DNA of 64,000 bases from Myxococcus stipitatus (GTDB lineage: Bacteria > Myxococcota > Myxococcia > Myxococcales > Myxococcaceae). This document shows positions 1-8,540 of this stretch, piece by piece. The stretch lies in assembly GCF_021412625.1 (NCBI RefSeq), contig NZ_JAKCFI010000004.1, positions 124,001-188,000 of the forward strand, given 5' to 3'. How positions within the stretch are numbered: position 1 is the stretch's first letter; every line of letters begins with the position of its first letter. Under the pieces are notes generated by a model that was given only the letters and a program-made list of their open reading frames with translations, searched no databases and had not been told where the DNA came from. The position numbers were made by a program, and so were the translations under genes.

Positions 1-161
1 TCCCCGAGGGCGTGGTGCTGCGCGGCCAGACGGACGACCTGGACTGGTTCGCGCGGGAGCTGTCCCGGCTGCCCTTCGGCTTCCAGGTGCGCGGCCCCGC
101 GTCCCTGCGCGACGCGCTCGAGGCCCACGCCCGGCGGCTGCTGGCGCGTGCCCGGCCCTGA
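1..161 (+). CDS. WYL-domain transcriptional regulator, C-terminal end only (partial)
   Basis: The window opens inside a gene in the third frame; 52 codons remain before a TGA at 159-161. The residues (VVLRGQTDDLDWFARELSRL, then a helix rich in Leu/Ala/Arg) match the C-terminal extension that follows the WYL domain in YafY/DeoR-like HTH regulators, where a conserved W-x-A-R-x-L segment is followed by a P-x-x-L-R helix. In that family an N-terminal winged helix binds DNA and the WYL region senses a ligand; none of that is visible here. The target genes cannot be inferred. Family assignment is reasonable, but it rests on a short tail. Confidence 0.55.
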   Translation, partial: PEGVVLRGQTDDLDWFARELSRLPFGFQVRGPASLRDALEAHARRLLARARP

Positions 162-167
162 GGGCGG

Positions 168-773
168 CTACCGGGCGCGCCGCCGGGGCGCGGACGCCGC
201 GCGCGCGGACTTGTTCGCGCAGGCCGTCTTGCCACAGAAGCGGCGCTTGCCCGCGGTCGACTCGTCCAGGAAGACGACGGCGCAGCCATCCTGCGGACAG
301 ATGCGCACGCGCTCGGCGAGCGGACCGCCGAGCAGCTCCGCGGCCTCGCGCGCCACCGCCGACAGCTGTCCGCGCACGCCCGCGCCGGCCCACATCAACC
401 CGCGCGGCCCCAGCTGCGGCGCGGGGGGCGGCTCGGACGCCCAGCGGTTGACGATGGCGCGGTCCCTGGCGGAGAAGCTCTCGCCGCGCGTGCGCGCCAC
501 CGCCAGCCGGTAGATGCCCTCGCGCAGCTCCCGGGCCGCCACCAGCTCCTCGGGCGAGGCCTGCTGCGGCTGCGCCGTCAGCCCCGCCGCCACCAGCCAG
601 CGGCTCAGGTCGTTCGTCGTCTGGAGCCGGTCCACCGGCGCCGTGAATCGCCCGGCCAGCGTCGCCGCCAGGTCCAGCGCCAGTCGTCCCGCGCCGAACT
701 TGAAGTCATCCCGGGGTTCGCTCCTGGGGGGAGTGGACGGAGGGGGCGCGGCGCGGCGGTGTCGGACGGGCAT
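168..773 (-). CDS. CGNR zinc-finger protein with ABATE-type N-terminal domain
   Basis: 201 aa. The N-terminal two thirds (from about residue 25: FKFGAGRLALDLAATLAGRF) fits the ABATE domain, a putative stress-induced transcription-factor region. The last 45 residues carry the zinc-ribbon pattern C-x4-C ... RRFCGKTACANKSA, the CGNR finger in which the name-giving CGNR reads CANK here. Proteins of this architecture are predicted regulators, usually single-gene units, and their ligand is unknown. The C-terminus is an Arg/Ala-rich tail. It lies tail to tail with the preceding WYL gene (6 bp) and head to tail with the hemolysin-III-like gene on the same strand, with about 90 bp between. The finger is diverged, so DNA binding is inferred only. 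Confidence 0.8.
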   Translation of the reverse strand: MPVRHRRAAPPPSTPPRSEPRDDFKFGAGRLALDLAATLAGRFTAPVDRLQTTNDLSRWLVAAGLTAQPQQASPEELVAARELREGIYRLAVARTRGESFSARDRAIVNRWASEPPPAPQLGPRGLMWAGAGVRGQLSAVAREAAELLGGPLAERVRICPQDGCAVVFLDESTAGKRRFCGKTACANKSARAASAPRRRAR

Positions 774-866
774 GAAGGCTCTCTGAGGGGGATTGGTGGA
801 ACGGCAACCAAGCTACCCCGAATGCGCCGCCCTGTCCGGTGAATGTCGGGGTCGACGCGCCTGACC

Positions 867-1541
867 TCACGGGTTCCACACCACGTCGAACAACACCGCG
901 TAGTGCGCGGTCGCCGCGGCGATGACCATGAGATGGAAGACCTCGTGGTAACCGAAGAAGGCGGGGATCGGGTCCGGCCAGCGCCTCGCGTAGACGACGG
1001 CGCCCAGGGCGTAGCAGACGCCGCCGGCCACGAGCCACGCGGCGCGCGTGGCGCCAATCACGCCGGGCAGGCGCAGCATGACGGGGGTGGCCAGGGCGCC
1101 CAGCAGGACGTAGAGGACCGAGCGGACGCCGCGCGAGCCGGAGATGCCCGCCAGCGACAGGCCCGCGCCGGTGAGCGCGCACGGCCACATGAGCCACAGC
1201 AACCGGCGCGTCCAGGCGTCCGGCGCGTCGAGCGTGGCCAGCGGGGTGAACGTCCCCGCGATGAGCAGGTAGATGGCCGCGTGGTCCAGGCGCCGCAGGC
1301 GCTGGTGCGCGGCGGGGCTCCAGTCCGGGCAGTGGTAGGTCGCGCTGGCGCCGAACATCAGCGCCAGCGTCGCGCCGAAGACGCCATCCGCCAGGCGCTG
1401 GACGCCCTGGACCGGCGCCCGCAGCAACACCAGGCCGCCGGCGAGCGCCGCCAGGAAGGCGACCGCGTGGGAGAGGCCGCGCAGCCGGGGCTTCACCTCG
1501 GAGCCGAGCGCGGGGGACGAGGAGGGAGCGGGAGACACCAT
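867..1541 (-). CDS. Hemolysin III family (HlyIII/YqfA-like) seven-helix membrane protein
   Basis: About 224 aa from the ATG at 1541; a GTG nine codons upstream (1568) is in frame and cannot be excluded, as neither has a clear ribosome site. The sequence is a string of hydrophobic helices carrying the PAQR/HlyIII signatures: GASATYHC near the second or third helix, LDHAAIYLLIAGTFTP in the centre, and GYHEVFHLMVIAAATAHY at the end. These hold the Ser/His/Asp residues that bind zinc in the superfamily. Bacterial members sit in the inner membrane; some have been reported as haemolytic, but their cellular role is unclear. An acyl-hydrolase-type activity is only inferred from the animal adiponectin-receptor relatives. 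Confidence 0.88.
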   Translation of the reverse strand: MVSPAPSSSPALGSEVKPRLRGLSHAVAFLAALAGGLVLLRAPVQGVQRLADGVFGATLALMFGASATYHCPDWSPAAHQRLRRLDHAAIYLLIAGTFTPLATLDAPDAWTRRLLWLMWPCALTGAGLSLAGISGSRGVRSVLYVLLGALATPVMLRLPGVIGATRAAWLVAGGVCYALGAVVYARRWPDPIPAFFGYHEVFHLMVIAAATAHYAVLFDVVWNP

Positions 1542-1745
1542 GCCCGGGTGGTAGCCCGGGGCCGTCACGGCCGCGTCAGCGACGCGGACTCCGCGTCCGA
1601 CCGTGGACGTCTACGCGCCGCGGCATCATCCGCTCGTCGACAGAGCTCACTCCCGCATGTCTCGTCCCGAGCGGCGTGGAATTCCAGACATGCCGGCCGG
1701 AGCGCTGTCTGGGTTTGTCCGCCCGCCTGCCCCCGCCGCGAGTCT

Positions 1746-1774
1746 TTGACGGTGCGTCCGGGCTACCGAATATT
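1746..1774 (+). promoter_or_regulatory. Candidate housekeeping promoter of the STAS gene
   Basis: In the 330-bp gap before the STAS gene, TTGACG (1746-1751) is followed after exactly 17 bp by AATATT (1769-1774), a fair sigma-70-like pair in the most AT-rich part of the gap. A start near 1781 would give a leader of about 90 nt. Two copies of TGTATCAT (1780-1787 and 1806-1813), 26 bp apart, lie in that leader and could bind a regulator. The rest of the gap shows nothing I can name. Confidence 0.4.
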
Positions 1775-1873
1775 CCAGATGTATCATGGTTCCCAGGGGG
1801 AGCGGTGTATCATCCGGGTCTCGGTCCACCCATTTGATGCGGTGTGAGGATTTGGGCATATCGTGACGCACCC

Positions 1874-2569
1874 ATGACTCAGCCGCAGACCCAGTCCCAG
1901 GTGGTCGAAGTCAACCTCGAGCGCCTCGAGCGCATCCGCGACGTGCTGGCGATGATCTCCCTGGGGGAGTTCGATCCGGACCAGCACCTCATCCCGGTGG
2001 AGGGGCATGACACCTTCGCCTCGTTCGAGGACACCATCAACCTCTTCGCGCGTCAGCTGCACGCCTCCGTGAAGGAGAACGAGCAGTCCATCCGCAAGCT
2101 GGATGCCACGCGTCGGGAGTTGGAGGAGAAGCTCTCCACCATCGAGAAGCAGCGGCTGGCCATCCGGGACCTGTCCACGCCCATCATCGAGCTGTGGGAG
2201 GACGTGCTCACGCTGCCCATCGTCGGCGTGGTGGACACGCAGCGCTCGCTGGAGATGACCGAGCGGCTCCTGCACCGCATCTCCCAGGGCAAGGCCCGCT
2301 GCGTCATCATCGACATCACCGGCGTGGAGGTGGTGGACACGTCCACCGCGAACCACTTCGTGAAGATGGTGAACGCGGCGCGGCTGCTCGGCACCTACTG
2401 CGTGGTCACCGGCATCAGCCCGGTCATCGCGCAGACGCTCACCCAGATTGGCGTGGACCTGCGCGACGTGAAGACCCTGGGCAGCCTGCGGGACGGCCTG
2501 AAGGAGTGCTTCCTGTACCTGCGCAACCACGCCGCCTACCGCGCCTTCGACGCCGGTCGTCAGGGCTGA
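1874..2569 (+). CDS. STAS-domain anti-sigma-factor antagonist (RsbR-like, HAMP-like helical N-terminus)
   Basis: 231 aa from the ATG at 1874. Residues about 20-60 look like a HAMP-like linker (ISLGEFDPD ... FASFEDTINLFARQL), residues 60-105 form a charged coiled-coil signalling helix, and residues 110-225 are a STAS domain of the RsbR/RsbS type (STPIIELWEDVLTLPIVG at the start). The segment DITGVEVVDTSTANHF holds Thr/Ser at the positions where switch kinases phosphorylate RsbR-type STAS proteins. Stressosome proteins of this kind sense stress and release a kinase or sigma factor. No RsbS or RsbT neighbour is present. The next gene, 49 bp downstream, is probably a co-transcribed sensor-like partner. 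Confidence 0.82.
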   Translation: MTQPQTQSQVVEVNLERLERIRDVLAMISLGEFDPDQHLIPVEGHDTFASFEDTINLFARQLHASVKENEQSIRKLDATRRELEEKLSTIEKQRLAIRDLSTPIIELWEDVLTLPIVGVVDTQRSLEMTERLLHRISQGKARCVIIDITGVEVVDTSTANHFVKMVNAARLLGTYCVVTGISPVIAQTLTQIGVDLRDVKTLGSLRDGLKECFLYLRNHAAYRAFDAGRQG

Positions 2570-2618
2570 ACCCATTCGCGGGCGGCCCCGGAGGGTCGCC
2601 CCCCAGGAATCCCGAGCA

Positions 2619-3221
2619 ATGAGCCAGTCGTCTCCGTTCGTCATCGACTCCGGCATCACCGTCACGGGTGCCAGCGTCTACTCCATCGTCGAGGCCATCC
2701 AGTCCTTCTCCGTCCTCGTCAACGCCCTGCTGGACGTGATGAAGGTCCCGCCCCGCGCGGATGGCACGCGCACCATCGACCAGACCCAGTGGTACCCCAT
2801 CGAGGACTACCTCCAGGCGTACAAGAAGATCGACACGCTGCTGGGCGGGCGCGGCCTGGAGAAGGTGGGGTCGATGATTCCGAAGAACGCGGTGTTCCCG
2901 CCCAACGTCACGGACATCCACTCCGCGCTGGCCTCCATCGACGTCGCCTTCCACATGAACCACCGGAAGAACGGCAAGGAGATGTTCAACCCGGCCACCG
3001 GGGAGATGATGGAGGGCATCGGCCACTACACCTACAAGGCCGTCCCGGGGAAGAACGAGGGCTTCATGGTGTCGGCCAATCCGTATCCGTGCCGCTTCGA
3101 CCTGGGGCTCGTCCGGGGCATGGCGCAGCGCTTCGCGCCCATCGCCACCGTCACGCACGACCTGGAGCACGGCTGCCGTCAGAAGGGCGGCGGCTCCTGC
3201 ACCTACGTCATCACCTGGTAG
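2619..3221 (+). CDS. Small sensor-like protein (V4R/H-NOX-like fold suspected)
   Basis: 200 aa, 49 bp downstream of the STAS gene on the same strand and therefore probably in one transcript. I do not recognise a named family with certainty. The middle (WYPIEDYLQAYKKIDTLLG) resembles the helical part of myxobacterial single-domain sensors, and the end (LEHGCRQKGGGSCTYVITW) has the C-x-n-G-x-x-C-x-Y-x-I pattern that closes V4R and heme-NO-binding-like domains. There is no signal peptide and no membrane helix, so it is cytosolic. The context suggests it supplies the input to the adjacent STAS protein; that is an inference from gene order only. Confidence 0.6.
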   Translation: MSQSSPFVIDSGITVTGASVYSIVEAIQSFSVLVNALLDVMKVPPRADGTRTIDQTQWYPIEDYLQAYKKIDTLLGGRGLEKVGSMIPKNAVFPPNVTDIHSALASIDVAFHMNHRKNGKEMFNPATGEMMEGIGHYTYKAVPGKNEGFMVSANPYPCRFDLGLVRGMAQRFAPIATVTHDLEHGCRQKGGGSCTYVITW

Positions 3222-3297
3222 GACGCTTCGTCCCGCGAGCGCGGCGCGCCCCCCGTCGAGCGGGTGGGGGCGCGACGCGCCGGGAAGGGACGCGGGC

Positions 3298-3726
3298 CTA
3301 GCGCAGCCGGCGCAGGGGCAGCAGCGCGCGCAGGCGCGGGTCGCGCAGGAACAGGCTGCCCCAGGCGAGCACGCCCAGGAGGACTGGGAACAGGATGTTG
3401 TCACCCTGGCGCACGTGCGTCGCCGTGGCGCCGCCCAGGTAGCCGGTGACCAGGATGGCGCCGAGCACCGACGTCTGGGGAATGGCGAAGAGCACCGCGG
3501 AGGCCACCTCCGCGATGCCGATGCCGAGGATGGTGGACGGCGCGAAGCCGCTCTTCTGCATGCCCTCCAGGACCTGGGGCGACATGGAGAGCTTCATCGC
3601 CGCGCTGAAGCCCAGCATGCCCACGACGACGAGCGCGAAGAAGCGGCCCACCCAGAGCATCCAGGGCTTGGGCGCGGCGGGGGACTGCTCGGTGGTGAGG
3701 GAGGCGGGGGTGGGGGAGGCCGACAT
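3298..3726 (-). CDS. DoxX-like family membrane protein
   Basis: 142 aa; the start at 3726 is set by AGGAG seven bases upstream. After a Pro/Ser-rich N-terminus of about 20 residues come four hydrophobic helices with the DoxX_2 pattern: GMLGFSAAMKL in helix one, FAPSTILGIGIAEVASAVLFAIP in helix two, and TGYLGGATATHVRQGD, whose G-G-A-x-x-T-H-x-R is typical of the DoxX-like subgroup. These are inner-membrane proteins, often under redox-responsive regulators. It is transcribed divergently from an HxlR regulator 103 bp away, with a palindrome between, so it is the likely target of that regulator. Confidence 0.88.
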   Translation of the reverse strand: MSASPTPASLTTEQSPAAPKPWMLWVGRFFALVVVGMLGFSAAMKLSMSPQVLEGMQKSGFAPSTILGIGIAEVASAVLFAIPQTSVLGAILVTGYLGGATATHVRQGDNILFPVLLGVLAWGSLFLRDPRLRALLPLRRLR

Positions 3727-3766
3727 GGTGCGCTCCTGCATGGAGTGGGTTCTGCTTCGTTCCTCG

Positions 3767-3796
3767 GTTACAACCCGGAACTGGCGCACCTGTAAC
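3767..3796. promoter_or_regulatory. Inverted repeat GTTACA-N18-TGTAAC, candidate HxlR operator
   Basis: Exact 6-bp inverted arms, GTTACA at 3767-3772 and TGTAAC at 3791-3796, lie in the 103-bp gap between the divergent DoxX and HxlR genes. The flanks (CTCG before, CGAG after) extend the symmetry imperfectly. HxlR dimers bind palindromes in such gaps, usually repressing both the neighbouring gene and themselves, so this is the obvious site. Confidence 0.55.
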
Positions 3797-3829
3797 GAGA
3801 CGGCGCCGCGCGCACAAGGAGGCACATCC

Positions 3830-4246
3830 ATGACACTGGGCCATCCCCGGTTCCCCGACGCCGCGTCCGAGCCCTGTCTGGCCGTGCGGGACGTGCTCGA
3901 CCGGGTGGGGGACACCTGGAGCGTCAGCGTGGTGGGGCGCCTGGGCTGTGGCCCCATGCGCTTCAACGAGCTCAAGCGCTCCATCGACGGCATCAGCCAG
4001 CGCATGCTCACCCTCACCCTGCGGGGGCTGGAGCGCGACGGCCTGGTGAGCCGGACCGTCCACCCCACCATCCCTCCCCGGGTGGAGTACGCGCTGACGC
4101 TGCTGGGCCGCACGCTGCTGGAGCCCGTCACGGCCCTGTCCCAGTGGGCGGCGCTCAACCGCGCGACCATCCAGGAGGCGCGCAGGCGCTACGACGCGCG
4201 CCCGCCGCCGGAGCCGCTGGCGGTGGTGGAGGACAAGGCGGAGTAG
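3830..4246 (+). CDS. HxlR family winged-helix transcriptional regulator
   Basis: 138 aa; AAGGAGG precedes the ATG by eight bases. It has the full HxlR core: CLAVRDVLDRVGDTWSVSVV at the start, GPMRFNELKRSIDGISQRML as the recognition helix, LTLRGLERDGLVSR, and the wing VHPTIPPRVEYALTLLG. HxlR proteins are dimeric regulators responding to electrophiles, oxidants or aldehydes; a conserved Cys near the N-terminus (SEPCLAV) is the position used for redox sensing in the family. Divergent orientation to a DoxX gene is a classic arrangement and suggests direct control through the palindrome at 3767-3796. It ends 9 bp from the convergent radA. Confidence 0.92.
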   Translation: MTLGHPRFPDAASEPCLAVRDVLDRVGDTWSVSVVGRLGCGPMRFNELKRSIDGISQRMLTLTLRGLERDGLVSRTVHPTIPPRVEYALTLLGRTLLEPVTALSQWAALNRATIQEARRRYDARPPPEPLAVVEDKAE

Positions 4247-4255
4247 GCCCCGCGC

Positions 4256-5617
4256 TCAGTCGAACATGGCGGCGAGCGCTTCCCCCAGCGTCTCCACGCC
4301 CACCACGCGCAGCTTCGTGGCCTCCATGCGCCGGGCGCTGCCCGCGGGCATCACCACGCGCTGGAAGCCCATCTTCGCCGCCTCCGCCAGCCGGGGCTCC
4401 ACCTGGCCCACCGCGCGCACCTCGCCGGCGAGGCCCACCTCGCCCAGCACCAGCGTGTGCGGGTCCAACGGGCGGTTCTGGAGGCTGCTCACCAGCGCGG
4501 CGCAGACGGCCAGATCACACGCGGGCTCGTTGAGCTGCATGCCGCCCGCCACGTTGACGAACAGGTCGCAGCCCACCAGCGGAATCTCCTCCTTCTTCTC
4601 CAGCACCGCGGCCAGGAGCGCCACGCGGTTGCCGTCCACGCCGATGGCGGTGCGCCGCGCGGTGCCGTAGCCGGTGGGCGCCACCAGCGCCTGCACCTCC
4701 ACCAGGAGGGGGCGCGTGCCGTTGAGGGTGCTGGTGACGACGCTGCCGGACTTGCCCACCGGGCGCTCGGACAGGAAGAGGGCGGAGGGGTCGGCGACCT
4801 CCACCAGGCCCGCACCCTTCATCTCGAAGACGCCAATCTCGTTGGTGGAGCCGAAGCGGTTCTTGTGCGCGCGCAGGATTCGGAACGGGTGGCCGCGCTC
4901 GCCCTCGAAGTAGAGGACGGTGTCCACCATGTGCTCGAGCACGCGCGGGCCCGCGATGGAGCCCTCCTTCGTGACGTGGCCCACGATGAAGGTGGGAACG
5001 CCCGTGCGCTTGGCGTACGCCATCATCCGGCCCGCGACCTCGCGCACCTGGGTGATGCTGCCCGGCGCGTTGCCCAGCTCCGGCAGGTACATGGTCTGGA
5101 TGGAGTCCACCACCAGCGCCTGGGGCTTGAGCGCCTCCGCCGCCGCCAGCACCCGCTCCGCGTCCGTCTCCGCGAACAGGTGGATGGCGTCCGCCTCCAC
5201 CCGCAGGCGCTCCGCGCGCATCTTCGTCTGTCGCAGGCTCTCCTCGCCGGACACGTAGAGCACCGGCCCGTGCCGCGCCAGCCGGTCCAGCGCCGCCAGG
5301 AGCAGCGTGGACTTGCCGATGCCCGGGTCTCCGCCCAGCAGCACCACGCTGCCGGCCACCACGCCGCCGCCCAGCACCCGGTCGAACTCCGCGATGCCCG
5401 TGCGCCGCCGCGCCTCCGCGTCCCCGCTGACGTCCTTGAGCAGCGTGGGCTTCGACGCGCCCCCGGACGCGCCCCACGCCGGGCGCTTCTCGTCGTCCTT
5501 CGCCCCCGCCTCCTCCAGCAGCGAGCTCCATGCCCCGCAGTCCGGGCACTTCCCCAGCCACTTCGCCGTCTGATACCCGCACGCCTGGCAGGTGTAGTGC
5601 GTCTTCGCCTTCGCCAT
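4256..5617 (-). CDS. radA: DNA repair protein RadA
   Basis: 453 aa from the ATG at 5617, the usual length. Domains in order: four-cysteine zinc finger (C10, C13, C24, C27); RecA-like ATPase with Walker [11 protein letters not shown] at 95-104; the RadA-specific KNRFG motif at 252-256 ([16 protein letters not shown]); and a C-terminal Lon-protease-like domain lacking protease activity ([18 protein letters not shown] ... [14 protein letters not shown]). RadA is a hexameric helicase that drives branch migration of recombination intermediates, alongside RecA. The reading frame runs open for 46 codons upstream, but the [10 protein letters not shown] start aligns with known RadA N-termini. Monocistronic-looking; convergent with the HxlR gene. 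Confidence 0.97.
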   Translation of the reverse strand: MAKAKTHYTCQACGYQTAKWLGKCPDCGAWSSLLEEAGAKDDEKRPAWGASGGASKPTLLKDVSGDAEARRRTGIAEFDRVLGGGVVAGSVVLLGGDPGIGKSTLLLAALDRLARHGPVLYVSGEESLRQTKMRAERLRVEADAIHLFAETDAERVLAAAEALKPQALVVDSIQTMYLPELGNAPGSITQVREVAGRMMAYAKRTGVPTFIVGHVTKEGSIAGPRVLEHMVDTVLYFEGERGHPFRILRAHKNRFGSTNEIGVFEMKGAGLVEVADPSALFLSERPVGKSGSVVTSTLNGTRPLLVEVQALVAPTGYGTARRTAIGVDGNRVALLAAVLEKKEEIPLVGCDLFVNVAGGMQLNEPACDLAVCAALVSSLQNRPLDPHTLVLGEVGLAGEVRAVGQVEPRLAEAAKMGFQRVVMPAGSARRMEATKLRVVGVETLGEALAAMFD

Positions 5618-5841
5618 GGGTCGGGTGTGTATCGCGGAACCCTGACGTCGAGGCGCCCAGACGGACGGGCATGTCCGCAGAGCAGGCAGGCTGGGTGTCA
5701 ACCCCCCGGGCGTCGAGTTGTACGCGGGGGAGGGGGGACCCAGCTTCATTCCCATGGGCGGCGCGGCGGCGCGCCGCCTCTCGCACCAGACAGGTGGGCG
5801 CCAGGTGATGTGCCCGCCCCAACACTCACAGTGAGGTCGTC

Positions 5842-6108
5842 ATGGGTATCATCGCATTCCTCGTCATTGGCCTTCTCGCGGGTCTGCTGGCGCGCGCCCT
5901 CATGCCGGGCAACCAGTCCATGGGGCTGGTGGCCACCACGCTGCTGGGCATCGTCGGCTCGTTCGTGGGCGGCTTCATCGGCTCGCTGTTCCGCAGCGAC
6001 GGCCGCGTCTTCGACCTGCACCCCTCCGGCCTGCTGTTCTCCGTGCTGGGCGCCCTCCTCGTCCTCTTCCTGGCGGGCTTCGCCGGCCGGCGCCGCGTCC
6101 ACGTCTGA
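5842..6108 (+). CDS. GlsB/YeaQ/YmgE family (transglycosylase-associated) membrane protein
   Basis: 88 aa with three glycine-rich hydrophobic helices: residues 2-20, 28-48 and 60-82. The opening [20 protein letters not shown] and the [25 protein letters not shown] stretch are typical of this family. Members are small inner-membrane proteins induced by general stress in several bacteria; their molecular function is not known, and the name transglycosylase-associated does not imply an enzyme. It stands alone, followed by GC-rich sequence with a ten-G run (6134-6143) and an 8-bp hairpin at 6172-6190. Confidence 0.9.
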   Translation: MGIIAFLVIGLLAGLLARALMPGNQSMGLVATTLLGIVGSFVGGFIGSLFRSDGRVFDLHPSGLLFSVLGALLVLFLAGFAGRRRVHV

Positions 6109-6171
6109 TGCCCCGCGCGGCCCCACCCGGGCCGGGGGGGGGGCGGGCCGGTGTCCCCGCGCGGGCGCCGG

Positions 6172-6190
6172 GCCGCCCCAGAGGGGCGGC
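6172..6190 (+). terminator. Hairpin after the GlsB-like gene, possible terminator
   Basis: GCCGCCCC (6172-6179) and GGGGCGGC (6183-6190) form a perfect 8-bp stem with a 3-base loop, 64 bp past the stop codon and just before the bio operator. There is no T-run, so intrinsic termination is uncertain. Confidence 0.35.
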
Positions 6191-6198
6191 GGGAAGTC

Positions 6199-6226
6199 GT
6201 CAACCTGTTCGCGCGACAGCGTTGAC
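6199..6226 (+). promoter_or_regulatory. BirA-like biotin operator overlapping the bioB -35 element
   Basis: GTCAAC (6199-6204) and GTTGAC (6221-6226) are exact inverted arms 16 bp apart, and inner CTGT/ACAG bases add symmetry. On the minus strand the site reads TTGTCAAC...GTTGAC, close to the known BirA biotin-repressor site TTGTAAAC-N14/15-GTTTACAA. The right arm overlaps TTGACA (6222-6227), a consensus -35 box; no good -10 follows. Its place 51 bp before bioB makes biotin-dependent repression the simplest reading. Whether this organism's BirA has a DNA-binding domain is not visible here. Confidence 0.6.
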
Positions 6227-6277
6227 AAGTTCCCGCCGCCCGCGCACCTTGCCGCTCCTCAGCTACTCGAGGAGCCC

Positions 6278-7309
6278 ATGTCCGATATCGCCTCCAGTGA
6301 GTCCTTCCACGGCCACGCCCACCCCGCGGCGCCTCCGCCCCAGGGCGTCGAGGCGCGTCACGACTGGTCGTTGGAGGAGGTCCGCGCCATCTACGGGATG
6401 CCGCTGTTGGACCTGGTGCACCGGGCGCAGACGGTCCACCGCGCCGTGTTCCAGGACAACAAGGTGCAGCTGTGCTCGCTGTTGTCCATCAAGACGGGCG
6501 GCTGTTCGGAGGACTGCGCGTACTGCCCGCAGGCGGCCCGCTACAAGACGGGCGTGAAGGCGGAGAAGCTGATGGCGGTGGGGGACGTGCTGGCCGCCGC
6601 GTCCAAGGCGCGCTCGGCGGGCGCCACGCGCTTCTGCATGGGCGCGGCGTGGCGCGAGGTGAAGGACGGGCCGCAGTTCGACAGCGTCCTGGAGATGGTG
6701 CGCGGGGTGCGCGCGCTGGGCATGGAGGCGTGCGCCACGCTGGGCATGCTGACGGAGAGCCAGGCGAAGCGGCTGAAGGAGGCGGGCCTGGACGCGTACA
6801 ACCACAACCTGGACACGTCCCCGGAGCACTACGGCGACATCATCTCCACGCGCGTCTACGAGGACCGGCTGCGCACGCTGGACCGGGTGCGGGGCGCGGG
6901 CATCTCCGTGTGCTGCGGCGGCATCATCGGCCTGGGCGAGTCCGTGGACGACCGCTGCAACCTGCTGCGCACGCTGGCCAACCAGGACCACCACCCGGAG
7001 TCGGTGCCCATCAACGCGCTGGTCGCCGTGGAGGGCACGCCGCTCGAGGACCAGCCCCGCGTGGAGACGGTGGACATGGTGCGCACCATCGCCACCGCGC
7101 GCATCCTCATGCCCCAGGCCATGGTGCGCCTGTCCGCGGGCCGCCAGCAGATGAACGAGGAGGCGCAGCTGCTCTGCATGATGGCGGGCGCCAACTCGCT
7201 CTTCTTCGGAGAGAAGCTCCTGACCACCGGCAACCCCGAGTACACCCAGGACATGGCCCTGCTGGAGAAGGCCGGCATCCGCCCGCTGGAGCCGCGGCGC
7301 GAGCGCTAG
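6278..7309 (+). CDS. bioB: Biotin synthase BioB
   Basis: 343 aa; GAGGAG precedes the ATG by about four bases. A radical-SAM enzyme that inserts sulfur into dethiobiotin to make biotin. The SAM cluster motif C-x3-C-x2-C is present as [12 protein letters not shown] (C76, C80, C83). The second cluster ligands typical of BioB are also recognisable: [26 protein letters not shown] and the Arg in [10 protein letters not shown]. The N-terminal 27 residues are an Ala/Pro/His-rich extension not needed for activity. First gene of bioB-bioF-bioD; bioF follows after 10 bp. Probably controlled through the palindrome at 6199-6226. Confidence 0.97.
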   Translation: MSDIASSESFHGHAHPAAPPPQGVEARHDWSLEEVRAIYGMPLLDLVHRAQTVHRAVFQDNKVQLCSLLSIKTGGCSEDCAYCPQAARYKTGVKAEKLMAVGDVLAAASKARSAGATRFCMGAAWREVKDGPQFDSVLEMVRGVRALGMEACATLGMLTESQAKRLKEAGLDAYNHNLDTSPEHYGDIISTRVYEDRLRTLDRVRGAGISVCCGGIIGLGESVDDRCNLLRTLANQDHHPESVPINALVAVEGTPLEDQPRVETVDMVRTIATARILMPQAMVRLSAGRQQMNEEAQLLCMMAGANSLFFGEKLLTTGNPEYTQDMALLEKAGIRPLEPRRER

Positions 7310-7319
7310 GGAGTCCACC

Positions 7320-8540
7320 GTGAACGAGGTGACGGAGGCGGGAGCGCCCCCGCCGGGGACGCCGGAGGGAGGCATCGCCTCCGGCTGGGCCGCCGAGGAG
7401 CTGGCGTCGCTGCAGGCGCGGGGCCTGCGCCGCTACCTGGAGCCGCTCGACTCGCCGCAGGGGCCGGTGGTGCGCATCGGCGGCGAGTCGCTCGTCAACT
7501 TCTCCTCCAACGACTACCTGGGGCTGGCGGCGTCGGCCACCGTGCGCGCCGCCGCCGTGGCCGCGGTGGAGCGCCACGGGCTGGGGTCGGGCGCCAGCCG
7601 GCTGGTGGTGGGCGACACGACGGCGCACCACCGGCTGGAGGCCCGCCTGGCCGCCTTCGAGCGCGCGGAGGCGGCGCTGCTGTTCAACAGCGGCTACGCG
7701 GCCAACACCGGCGTCATCCCCGCGCTGGTGGGACCGGGGGACGCCGTCTTCTCCGACGCGCTCAACCACGCCTCGCTGGTGGATGGCTGCCGGCTGTCGC
7801 GCGCGCGCGTCGTCGTCTACCCGCACGCGGACGTGGAGGCGCTGTCGCGCGAGCTCGAGCGCGCGCCCGCCCGGCGCAAGCTGGTCGTCACGGACACGGT
7901 GTTCTCCATGGACGGCGACGTGGCGCCCCTGGCGGACATCGTCCAGGCGTGCCGCGCGCACGGGGCCGCGCTGATGGTGGACGAGGCCCACGCGACGGGC
8001 GTGCTGGGCCCGCGCGGCGCGGGGCTGTGCGAGGAGCTGGGGCTGGAGTCGCGGGTGGACCTGCGCATGGGCACGCTCGGCAAGGCGCTGGGGGGCCTGG
8101 GCGCGTACGTGGCCACGTCGCGGCGGGTGGCGGACCTGCTCGTCAGCCGGGCGCGGCCGTTCGTGTTCTCCACGGCGCTGCCCGCGGCCGTGTGCGCCGC
8201 GGCGGAGGCCGCCGTGGACGTGGTGGAGAAGGACGTGGAGCTGCGCGAGCGGCTGTGGCGCAACATCCGCCGCTTCGCGCAGGGGCTCCAGGCGCTGGGC
8301 CTGCGCGCGGAGGCCCGCAGCGCGGTGTTCCCCGTGGTGCTCGGCTCGCCGGAGCGGGCGCTGGAGGTGGCCGAGCGGCTGCGCGGCGCGGGCGTGCTGG
8401 TGAAGGCCATCCGCCCGCCCACCGTCCCGGAGGGCACCAGCCGGCTGCGCTTCTGCCTCTCCGCCGCCCATACGCTCGGACACGTGGACCTGGCGCTGGA
8501 CGCGCTGGGCCGCGCGGGAGTGCACCGCCGTGACTACTAG
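7320..8540 (+). CDS. bioF: 8-amino-7-oxononanoate synthase BioF
   Basis: 406 aa with a GTG start 10 bp after bioB. A PLP-dependent alpha-oxoamine synthase that condenses pimeloyl thioester and alanine, the first dedicated biotin step. The PLP lysine is K255 in [21 protein letters not shown] (D221, H224) holds the cofactor ring, and [10 protein letters not shown] plus [11 protein letters not shown] are family hallmarks near the N-terminus. The first 30 residues are a Pro/Gly/Ala-rich extension, so a later start is possible. The 3' end overlaps bioD by 11 bp, implying translational coupling. KBL (glycine C-acetyltransferase) is the closest alternative, but the bio context favours BioF. Confidence 0.95.
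   Translation: MNEVTEAGAPPPGTPEGGIASGWAAEELASLQARGLRRYLEPLDSPQGPVVRIGGESLVNFSSNDYLGLAASATVRAAAVAAVERHGLGSGASRLVVGDTTAHHRLEARLAAFERAEAALLFNSGYAANTGVIPALVGPGDAVFSDALNHASLVDGCRLSRARVVVYPHADVEALSRELERAPARRKLVVTDTVFSMDGDVAPLADIVQACRAHGAALMVDEAHATGVLGPRGAGLCEELGLESRVDLRMGTLGKALGGLGAYVATSRRVADLLVSRARPFVFSTALPAAVCAAAEAAVDVVEKDVELRERLWRNIRRFAQGLQALGLRAEARSAVFPVVLGSPERALEVAERLRGAGVLVKAIRPPTVPEGTSRLRFCLSAAHTLGHVDLALDALGRAGVHRRDY

Noticed and set aside
6134..6143. Run of ten G, considered as a phase-variable tract
   Set aside because: It lies in non-coding sequence 26-35 bp after a stop codon and not in an evident promoter spacer; at this GC content it is not strong evidence for phase variation.
4457..7309. 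A 950-codon open frame reaching from inside radA to the end of bioB
   Set aside because: Only the last 343 codons (bioB) are coding; the rest is antisense to radA, with Arg/Ala/His-rich low-complexity product typical of high-GC shadow frames.
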